Assembly: GCA_051275515.1 (NCBI GenBank)
Contig: JBNMOT010000005.1
Span: 1 to 64,000 of the forward strand
From: Oleispira sp051275515
GTDB lineage: Bacteria; Pseudomonadota; Gammaproteobacteria; Pseudomonadales; Oceanobacteraceae
Direction: 5' to 3'
Length of the DNA: 64,000 nt
Position numbers and translations under genes: made by a program
Notes under the pieces: model-generated
Told to the model about the DNA's origin: nothing
Databases searched by the model: none
Seen by the model: only the letters and a program-made list of their open reading frames with translations
Shown: in pieces, positions 36,750-43,547 of the stretch
Numbering within the stretch: the first letter of the stretch is position 1
Layout of the letters: each line of letters opens with the position of its first letter

Positions 36750-37757
36750 TTAGCGTAATAATGCGTGTTTATCCCAAGAGAAAAATCTTTGTAATATGAG
36801 CATGATTCGGTCCAATAAAAATCCGATTAAACCAATCACCAAGACGGCAACCATGATACGACCTAACGAGTCGGAGCTACCATTTTGGAATTCATCCCAT
36901 ACGAATTTACCTAGGCCAGGATTTTGTGCCAGCATTTCGGCCGCAATCAAAACCATCCAAGCAATCCCTAAAGACAAGCGTAAGCCAGTGAATACCATTG
37001 GAATCGCTGAAGGAATCACCACTTTAAAGACATGAGTCATCGGCTTAAGACGTAATACTTTGCTTACATTTAATAAGTCTTGGCTGATCGAGGCGGTGCC
37101 TACGGCCGTGTTGATTACCGTTGGCCATAATGAACACACTAAAACGGTAATAACTGAGGTGACAAAAGATTTAGCGAACAGCGGATCGTCGCTGGTATAA
37201 ACCGCACTCACAACCATCGTCACTAAAGGCAACCATGCTAGCGGAGAGACGGGTTTAAATAATTGAATAATGGGATTTGCAGCGGCGTAAAGATTTTTGC
37301 TTAAACCAATCATAATACCGAACGGAACTGCAATAATAGACGCTAAAATGAATCCCGTAAGGACGGTTATTAAGCTGGTAATCGTTTGATCGATAAAGGT
37401 TGGCTTGCCGGTATAGTCACGAATTTTGACCTCATAGCTAGGGTCTTGTGCTAAACGATCTGCATTTCTATCGTCTTGACGCTGATAAAAGCCCTCTTCT
37501 TTTGCACGTTCATTACTGTGTTCAGTCATGAGTGATTGAAATTGTTCAAGCGCTTGAGTCGGTCCTGGAAATTTTCCTAATGAGGTGTCAATGTTCTGTG
37601 CCACGGATCCCCATACCAGTAAGAAAAATAATAAACCGATAACAGGCAGCATGACGGTTTTAATGGCTTCTTGCATCCAGACGGGCATTACATCATCGGT
37701 AATGCTTCCTCCCCAGTTCAATAAACTGCGGGGTAAGTTTGTAATTTTATTTGTCAT
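36750..37757 (-). CDS. nrtB: Nitrate ABC transporter permease
   Basis: Inner membrane permease of 335 residues of the NrtB/NasE/SsuC class. A first TM helix near residue 35 is followed by a ~90-residue charged loop and then the permease core with an EAA-like segment (NVSKVLRLKPMTHVFKVVIPSAIPMV, here in part). It lies 39 bases before the ATPase gene and 160 bases after nrtA. GAGG ribosome site 7 bases before the ATG. Confidence 0.92.
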   Translation of the reverse strand: MTNKITNLPRSLLNWGGSITDDVMPVWMQEAIKTVMLPVIGLLFFLLVWGSVAQNIDTSLGKFPGPTQALEQFQSLMTEHSNERAKEEGFYQRQDDRNADRLAQDPSYEVKIRDYTGKPTFIDQTITSLITVLTGFILASIIAVPFGIMIGLSKNLYAAANPIIQLFKPVSPLAWLPLVTMVVSAVYTSDDPLFAKSFVTSVITVLVCSLWPTVINTAVGTASISQDLLNVSKVLRLKPMTHVFKVVIPSAIPMVFTGLRLSLGIAWMVLIAAEMLAQNPGLGKFVWDEFQNGSSDSLGRIMVAVLVIGLIGFLLDRIMLILQRFFSWDKHALLR

Positions 37758-37820
37758 AAAAACCTCAACGTTTGTACGTTCGCCGTACGGACTCTGTATT
37801 AAATAACACTTTATTTGATA

Positions 37821-37865
37821 GGCTCTTTTAGCTTATTTGTACACTATTTGTACACTAAGAGAGCC
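37821..37865. promoter_or_regulatory. Intercistronic hairpin between nrtA and nrtB with a tandem repeat in the loop
   Basis: GGCTCTTTTAG (37821-37831) pairs with CTAAGAGAGCC (37855-37865), ten of eleven. The loop holds two copies of TTTGTACACTA. Without a T-run it is more likely an mRNA processing or stabilising element that favours the binding-protein mRNA. Confidence 0.6.
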
Positions 37866-37917
37866 GTTTATTTTAGTATTGAGTTTTTACTATTTTAAAA
37901 AAATAATGTTAACCGAC

Positions 37918-39330
37918 TTAAAGCTTATCTTTTCCTTTTAGACCAATGCTAAATTTTTCGAGGTAAGCGTTGGGTTGGCTGCCGTCATAAACGATATTGT
38001 CGATAAAATGTTTTTGTGGCGAGCGATAGCCTGATTCAGTAATAAAATCAGGGAAGTCTTTGGCTTTTACCTTGCCTTCTGCTAGCAGTTCTTTCGCAGC
38101 GACGGCATAAATATCAGGGCGATAAACTTTTTTAGCTAACGCTTTATACCAATCATCAGATTTTTCTTCAGAAATCTGACCCCAGCGACGCATCTGTGTT
38201 AGATACCAAATAGCATCTGAATAATAAGGGAAGGTTGCGTTGTAACGGAAAAATACGTTGAAGTCAGGCACGTCACGCTTATCGCCTTTTTCATATTCAA
38301 AAGTACCTGTCATAGAGTTTGCGATGACATCGTAATCAGCCCCGACGTAGTTGCTCCTGGATAAGATTTTCACCGCTTCTGGGCGATTGGCATTGTCGTT
38401 GGCATCCAACCACTGTGCTGCACGAATCATCGCTTTAACAACGCGGATGTGAGTATTAGGGTTTTTATCGGCCCATTCTTTGCTAACACCAAATACTTTT
38501 TCTGGATTGTTTTTCCAAATCTCGTAATCGGTCACTACGGGCACTCCGATCCCTTTAAATACCGCTTGCTGGTTCCAAGGCTCGCCTACGCAATAACCAT
38601 CAATTGTGCCCGCTTCCATCGTTGCCGGCATTTGCGGTGGTGGTGTTACCGACAAGAATGCGTCCGCATCAATTTGACCTGATGTATCCCCTTTATGGGG
38701 TGCGTAATAACCTGGGTGAATACCGCCTGCGGCTAACCAATAGCGTAATTCATAGTTGTGGGTTGATACTGGAAAAACCATACCCATTTTGAATGGCTTG
38801 CCTGCATCTTTATAGCTTTCGATGACGGGTTTTAATGAATCGGCTTTAATTGGGTGAACGGGTTTACCATCGACATGAGGAATATTTTTCTTCATCTCTT
38901 TCCAGACACTGTTAGAAACCGTAATTGCATTACCGTTTAAATCCATGCTGAAGGCCGTGATAATATCAGCCTGCGTTCCATAACCCATGGTTGCGCCTAA
39001 AGGTTGGCCTGCAAGCATGTGTGCACCATCAAGTTGACCGTCAATCACGCGGTCTAATAAAACTTTCCAGTTTGCTTGCGCTTCTAAGGTAACGTAAAGA
39101 CCTTCATCTTCAAAAAAACCTTTTTCATAAGCGATGGCTAAAGGAGCCATGTCCGTTAGTTTAATAAAACCAATTCTTAATTCTTCTTTTTCGGCATAGC
39201 CGGTTTTTGCTAGAGCGTTCATTGAGGCTAAAGGGGATATAGCCAATGCCGCACCCGCAGCAATCACTAATGTGTTTCTTATGACAGCGCGACGAATTTT
39301 GTTGAGTTTTAGTGAACTATCTTTAAACAT
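37918..39330 (-). CDS. nrtA: Nitrate ABC transporter substrate-binding protein
   Basis: Periplasmic nitrate-binding protein of 470 residues. A long basic signal (RRAVIRN followed by a hydrophobic stretch, cleavage near ALA-K at about residue 42) could be Tat or Sec type. The mature part has the NrtA features LRIGFIKLTDMAPLAIAYEKG, DGAHMLAGQPLG, and GYCVGEPWN. AAAGGAAG ribosome site before the ATG. Expression is probably governed by the leader and sigma-54 promoter upstream. Confidence 0.93.
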   Translation of the reverse strand: MFKDSSLKLNKIRRAVIRNTLVIAAGAALAISPLASMNALAKTGYAEKEELRIGFIKLTDMAPLAIAYEKGFFEDEGLYVTLEAQANWKVLLDRVIDGQLDGAHMLAGQPLGATMGYGTQADIITAFSMDLNGNAITVSNSVWKEMKKNIPHVDGKPVHPIKADSLKPVIESYKDAGKPFKMGMVFPVSTHNYELRYWLAAGGIHPGYYAPHKGDTSGQIDADAFLSVTPPPQMPATMEAGTIDGYCVGEPWNQQAVFKGIGVPVVTDYEIWKNNPEKVFGVSKEWADKNPNTHIRVVKAMIRAAQWLDANDNANRPEAVKILSRSNYVGADYDVIANSMTGTFEYEKGDKRDVPDFNVFFRYNATFPYYSDAIWYLTQMRRWGQISEEKSDDWYKALAKKVYRPDIYAVAAKELLAEGKVKAKDFPDFITESGYRSPQKHFIDNIVYDGSQPNAYLEKFSIGLKGKDKL

Positions 39331-39369
39331 GATACTTCCTTTTAGTTTTAAGTTTTAAATAATTTTTAG

Positions 39370-39425
39370 AAAAAAAAACGCAAATTAATGCTCTATTCCT
39401 GTTGTGAATAAAGTATTGATTTGCG
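39370..39425 (-). terminator. Leader terminator (attenuator) upstream of nrtA
   Basis: On the minus strand a 20-base arm (39425-39406) pairs with the arm 39398-39379 with two mismatches and one G-U, around a 7-base loop, and nine T follow (39378-39370). It lies about 40 bases before the nrtA ATG, so transcripts reaching nrtA must read through it. Confidence 0.88.
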
Positions 39426-39474
39426 CCTTTGCAGTGTGACTTTTCCTTAACTTCTTAACCGCCATTGGTATAAA
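39422..39474 (-). promoter_or_regulatory. Candidate ANTAR (NasT) RNA target: two hexaloop hairpins
   Basis: First element: fwd 39454-39474, loop AAUGGC between ACC and GGU with extra pairs beyond a bulged U. Second: fwd 39422-39433, loop AAAGGC between UGC and GCA. Both loops have A at position 1 and G at position 4, the bases conserved in ANTAR targets. The second shares bases 39422-39425 with the terminator stem, so the two exclude each other. The second stem is only 3 bp, which weakens the call. Confidence 0.6.
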
Positions 39475-39490
39475 GTTACTAATTCTATAA

Positions 39491-39506
39491 AGCGATTAGT
39501 GTGCCA
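39491..39506 (-). promoter_or_regulatory. Sigma-54 promoter upstream of nrtA
   Basis: On the minus strand TGGCACACTAATCGCT has GG and GC separated by exactly ten bases, matching the -24/-12 consensus (TGGCAC, N5, TTGC) well. Transcription would start near 39480 and give a leader of about 150 bases containing the hexaloops and terminator. Confidence 0.75.
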
Positions 39507-39548
39507 ATAATTCTGAAAATAAGAATAATAATGAAATATTGATACAAT

Positions 39549-39605
39549 TGATTAATGATGGTGCATGAAAATTGAAAATAGCTATTTTTGATAAATATTG
39601 GTGCA
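39549..39605. promoter_or_regulatory. Two NtrC-like half sites
   Basis: TGATTAATGATGGTGCA (39549-39565) and TGATAAATATTGGTGCA (39589-39605) each have an intact TGGTGCA half of the NtrC consensus and a degenerate other half. Centres are 40 bases apart (about four turns), 50-100 bases upstream of the sigma-54 promoter. Confidence 0.55.
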
Positions 39606-39785
39606 GAAATATCAGAGGGGAGGGCTGTGATAATGAGGTGATCACTGAAATGAGAATCAATAATGGCACAGACAGTCATTGTTAATCATGTTGAAGGTAA
39701 TTAAAGTCATCGCGGATGACTTTATTAGTGCGAAAATAAAAAGATGCACCAAATGTGCACTTTAATTCAAAGTTACCCAATCATA

Positions 39786-40901
39786 TTATTGGTCACGGAT
39801 CGTGAGGTGCTCATTATTAAAATCATCTTTTGGCATGGCAACATTAATGAGTGCCTGACGATAGATGTCTGGGCGATAGCAGCTTGCTACTAGTGCGTCG
39901 CAATCGATGTCCTCAGGTAGCCAGTGCCAACGTTTCATTTGTGCACAAATAAGTTGGCCATGAGATAACCAAGGAAAGTTCGCCATGAAACGATGAAATA
40001 TCAGTAAGCCGGGGGCTTTGCTTTGCCCTTGATTATGATCAAAAATGTATTCTCCCGTAATGGCAGGAATTAAACATTCTTGGTCGATTAACGGTGAATT
40101 AATCGATAGGTGTTGCGCTAATAGCGGTAAAGCTTGCTCTGCGTGAAGCTCGAGCCAATGGCATGCTTGGTAGAGCGCCTTAATTAACGCAATGTGGGTA
40201 TTGGGATTTTCTTCAGCCCACTCTAACGTGACTCCCAGAACTTTTTCAGGGGCATTTTCCCATATATCCATGCTCGTTAATAAACAATGACCATGGCCTT
40301 GTAAGATAGCGACTGAATTCCAAGGAGCACCCGCAAAAAAACCATCAATATGCTGCAGCTTTAAATGATCAACCATCTGTGATGGCGGCAGCACGACCAA
40401 ATCAATGTCGCTATCAGGATCAATATCGGCACTCGCAAGCCAATATCGCAGTTGCAGGTTATGGCAGGAGTAAGGATACACAGTGGCAAAGACCAATAGC
40501 GGTAAACCTTCTTGCTTACGCTGTTCTAGCAAGCGCTTCATGGTTGATGCTTGATCAAACTGAGGTGGGTTGAGTTCAAATAATGTTGCATGTAAGGCAT
40601 TGGATACGGTTAAAGCATTGCCATTTAAACCCAAAGAAAATGCGGTAATAAGCGGCTTTTTTATACCTCCCAGGCCGACACTGCTGGCGAGTAACATAGG
40701 GGCGAGCATATGGGCGCCATCGAGATGCCCGACGATGACTTTGTCGCGAATATTCGACCAAGAGACCTCTTGTTGAAGTTCAACGTCGAGTCCTTCGTGG
40801 GTAAAAAACCCTTTTTCTTGGGCTATTAATAAAGGTAAGCAATCACTTAAAGGCATATAGCCCAGTTTAAGGGCTTTTTTCTCAACTTCCGCACCATTCA
40901 T
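39786..40901 (-). CDS. nasS: Cytoplasmic nitrate sensor NasS (NrtA-like)
   Basis: A 371-residue relative of NrtA without a signal peptide, as expected for NasS, the cytoplasmic sensor that holds NasT inactive until nitrate or nitrite binds. Conserved segments shared with NrtA here are LKLGYMPLSD, HLDGAHMLAPM and GFFAGAPWN. The ATG at 40901 has GGAG six bases before it; an in-frame TTG at 40913 is the ribosome-site region itself. It lies 29 bases after nasT, in one operon with it. Confidence 0.88.
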   Translation of the reverse strand: MNGAEVEKKALKLGYMPLSDCLPLLIAQEKGFFTHEGLDVELQQEVSWSNIRDKVIVGHLDGAHMLAPMLLASSVGLGGIKKPLITAFSLGLNGNALTVSNALHATLFELNPPQFDQASTMKRLLEQRKQEGLPLLVFATVYPYSCHNLQLRYWLASADIDPDSDIDLVVLPPSQMVDHLKLQHIDGFFAGAPWNSVAILQGHGHCLLTSMDIWENAPEKVLGVTLEWAEENPNTHIALIKALYQACHWLELHAEQALPLLAQHLSINSPLIDQECLIPAITGEYIFDHNQGQSKAPGLLIFHRFMANFPWLSHGQLICAQMKRWHWLPEDIDCDALVASCYRPDIYRQALINVAMPKDDFNNEHLTIRDQ

Positions 40902-40930
40902 GCGCGTCTCCAAAGGGATGTGGTAAACAA

Positions 40931-41515
40931 TTAAAGGGTCAGCAATTCCATTACTGAGAGGATGTTCTGCGCGATATCAACCAAGGGCTTACCTTGATCC
41001 ATCGCCATCTTTCGCATGGTATGGTAGGCCTGCTCTTCATCTAAACCTTTGGTTTTCATTAATAGCCCTTTGGCTTTATCAATGATTTTTCGGTCGGCAA
41101 GTTGATCACGGGTTTGTTTTAGTTCTTTGCGCAGTGCTTGGTATTCTCTAAAGCGCGCAATGGCAACATCCAGAATAGGTTTGACTCTACGGGGATTTAT
41201 ACCATCGACAATATAAGCGCTGACCCCGGCCTGAATGGCTTGGGAGATGATTTGGCTATCACCTTCGTCGGAAAACATAATGACGGGTTTGGGGTTATGT
41301 TGATTAAGAACCGTCATGCTTTCTAGGGTATCTCGGTCAGGAGATTCTAGATCCATGATAATAATATCGGGCTGATGAATTTCTACATTTTTAATTAAAC
41401 CTTGGGCGCTTTCTAGGCGGCAAACCACAATCAACCCTTGATCAAGCAAGGCTTGCTCTAATATTGCGGATCGGGTCGGGGTATCATCTACCAACATCAC
41501 TCTAGCGGGTTTCAT
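40931..41515 (-). CDS. nasT: ANTAR-domain antiterminator NasT
   Basis: A 194-residue response-regulator-like protein. The receiver domain (1-125) has the Asp pair and the phosphoacceptor region IIMDLESPD; a coiled coil joins it to the C-terminal ANTAR RNA-binding domain (about 130-190; DRKIIDKAKGLLMKTKG in part, then EEQAYHTMRKMA). NasT binds paired hexaloop RNA hairpins to prevent leader termination; a fitting target lies upstream of nrtA. First gene of the nasT-nasS pair. Divergent from the AlkC-like gene. Confidence 0.92.
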   Translation of the reverse strand: MKPARVMLVDDTPTRSAILEQALLDQGLIVVCRLESAQGLIKNVEIHQPDIIIMDLESPDRDTLESMTVLNQHNPKPVIMFSDEGDSQIISQAIQAGVSAYIVDGINPRRVKPILDVAIARFREYQALRKELKQTRDQLADRKIIDKAKGLLMKTKGLDEEQAYHTMRKMAMDQGKPLVDIAQNILSVMELLTL

Positions 41516-41617
41516 TAATCACTAATGCTCTATAATACGGTAACCTCTGTGTTGAGCAATTATTAGGCCACTGTGCTTAGGTTAAATTAAAGCAACAAAA
41601 GTAAGGCAGGAGGGGTA

Positions 41618-42778
41618 ATGGCTGAGCTATTTAAAGATAATTTATCGTTAGAAAAAATATTAGCATTAGGATCAAGCATTGCTAAGAAAAGTGTTCAATA
41701 TGATATGGACTTTGATGAACATTATTTTCAGCAGGTCTTAATAGAGTATTGCCATGAGCAGGGAGAAGAGCAGTGGCAGGCATTATCTTTGATGCAAAGG
41801 CTCAGAGCGGCGGCTAAAGCATTGAACTCAACATTACCTCACGCTGAGGGGGCTAATGCTGTTTTGGCTGCCCTGCAGGGTGATAGTCAGTTGTCAGCTT
41901 GGGTATCGTTAGTCTGTTGTGAATACATTGCCATTCATCAAAATTTGAGTTTACCGCAAGGCCTTCTGTATCTTCAGAAAATGACCGAATTCTTTAGTGC
42001 TGAGTTTGCCATTCGTCATTTCATTATTAAGCAGCCAATAGCAACGTTGGCTATTTTAACGACCTGGTTAACGCATGAAAATCATCATGTACGGCGTTTA
42101 GTTTCTGAAGGCACCCGTCCACGTTTACCTTGGGGAATACGGTTAGGTATTTTTATTGAACAGCCTGAATTAGTCATGCCGTTACTGCTGGTCTTGCGAG
42201 ATGATGAAGAAGAATATGTGCGCCGCTCTGTTGCCAATCATCTCAATGATATTGCGAAAGATCATCCACAGCTCATAATTGAAACCGCTCAGCAATGGTT
42301 GGCGGAAGAAGCCTTAGCCTTGCTTGATAATGTGCAGCGTAAGCAACGCGTGACGTTAATTCGACACGCCTGTAGGACTCTCTTTAAACAAGGAGAGCCA
42401 ACAGTGATGGCTCTGTTTGGTTATCAGCCTGCAAAGGATGTGCACTGCAGTCTGACCAGTGATCAGTTATGTGTGCCCTTTGCGGGGAACTTCGAATTTG
42501 AAATGTTGTTAGAGAAAAATACCGATTCAGATAATTTATTAATGGTGGATTATGTGATGTATTTTCAAAAAGCCAACGGTCAGCAAGCCCCAAAAGTTTT
42601 CAAATGGTTGAACAGGGGGTTTACGCTTAAAGCAATCGATAAAATAGCGCGTAAGCACTCGTTCAAACACATCACTACTCGAAAATATTATCCAGGAACA
42701 CATCGTTTAGAGGTGATGGTGAATGGCATAAAGAAAGCTCAAATAGAATTTGAGCTATTGGCTAATGATGAGCGTTAG
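41618..42778 (+). CDS. AlkC/AlkD-like HEAT-repeat DNA glycosylase
   Basis: A 386-residue protein of the DNA alkylation repair superfamily, which excises N3- and N7-alkylated purines. The HEAT-like repeats (about 1-270) include TTWLTHENHHVRRLVSEGTRPRLPWG in part (HVRRLVSEGTRPRLPW) and RDDEEEYVRRSVANHLNDI. The C-terminal ~110 residues look like an immunoglobulin-like domain, as described for AlkC. Stands alone, divergent from nasT. The fold call is firm; AlkC versus AlkD is judged from the extra domain. Confidence 0.78.
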   Translation: MAELFKDNLSLEKILALGSSIAKKSVQYDMDFDEHYFQQVLIEYCHEQGEEQWQALSLMQRLRAAAKALNSTLPHAEGANAVLAALQGDSQLSAWVSLVCCEYIAIHQNLSLPQGLLYLQKMTEFFSAEFAIRHFIIKQPIATLAILTTWLTHENHHVRRLVSEGTRPRLPWGIRLGIFIEQPELVMPLLLVLRDDEEEYVRRSVANHLNDIAKDHPQLIIETAQQWLAEEALALLDNVQRKQRVTLIRHACRTLFKQGEPTVMALFGYQPAKDVHCSLTSDQLCVPFAGNFEFEMLLEKNTDSDNLLMVDYVMYFQKANGQQAPKVFKWLNRGFTLKAIDKIARKHSFKHITTRKYYPGTHRLEVMVNGIKKAQIEFELLANDER

Positions 42779-42937
42779 TCGGCACTTTCTGTCGGTGATG
42801 CTTTCTAAGCGTCATACTGTAAGCATGCTAAAGTGTTAGAGAGTGTTTAACGATAATTAGCCGAGCTAATTACTCGTTATCTGACAAAAATAGGCTAAAT
42901 TTAATAAATACGATTGTGTATCTAGGAGCAGTTTCAA

Positions 42938-43381
42938 ATGAGATCTATTGTTAAAAATCCTATTGTATGGATTGGTGTTATCAGTTTGATTATGATTCTC
43001 GCTGCCGTTTCTGTGAGGTTTTATAAAGAAGTTAACACGGCTGACGGTGAGGCCCAAGCCATAGAGCAAGTGCATACAATAGGACATGCCGAAGAGGTTA
43101 TCCCTGCAGATGGCCACCACAGTAACAGTAATAGTAATAGTCACAGCCATAGCCAAGCAGACATCGATAACCAAGCCGTTCGTCATGAAGATATGTTATC
43201 GGAAGAGATGAAACAGGCTATAAGAGATAAACTCTTATTTCATGGGTCAATGGAGGTTATCCAACACCCCGATGGAAGTATTGAGTTGCCATCAAATGGG
43301 CGTTTTACACAAATGCCAGTCGCAGTAGAAATGCCTGATGGCAGTATTCAAATTAAAGAATATTCCAAACTCCCTGAATAA
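42938..43381 (+). CDS. Small membrane-anchored protein with His/Ser/Asn repeat, unknown
   Basis: A 147-residue protein not matched to a family. One TM helix (about 8-26) anchors it; then a linker with HHSNSNSNSHSHSQ at about 60-73, encoded by degenerate hexanucleotide repeats (43121-43156), and a C-terminal part with two copies of a (P/M)DGSI motif. The His-rich stretch could bind metal, but nothing near supports this. An AGGAG ribosome site precedes the ATG. Confidence 0.6.
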   Translation: MRSIVKNPIVWIGVISLIMILAAVSVRFYKEVNTADGEAQAIEQVHTIGHAEEVIPADGHHSNSNSNSHSHSQADIDNQAVRHEDMLSEEMKQAIRDKLLFHGSMEVIQHPDGSIELPSNGRFTQMPVAVEMPDGSIQIKEYSKLPE

Positions 43382-43547
43382 TGTTGTTTGGGTTAGCTTT
43401 TTTATAATAAAAAGTTATTAAAAAATTAATAATTGAATTTTCTGAATAACCGAACATAACATAACGAAGTATTACTTAGGTTAACGGCAATTTTTGTTAT
43501 TAGGGCCTAATCTCCATATAGGCAGACTTCTTCTGCAGGAGAGCATA

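Larger units (their letters stand above)
39331..39785 (-). other. Regulatory region between nasS and nrtA
   Basis: This 455-base gap holds, in transcription order on the minus strand, NtrC-like half sites, a sigma-54 promoter, two hexaloop hairpins, a strong terminator and the nrtA ribosome site. Each is listed separately. No gene is seen. Confidence 0.8.

Noticed and set aside
39745..39759. TGCACCAAATGTGCA as a full NtrC site
   Set aside because: The two half sites are two bases closer than the 17-base consensus; kept only as a possible weak site and not listed.
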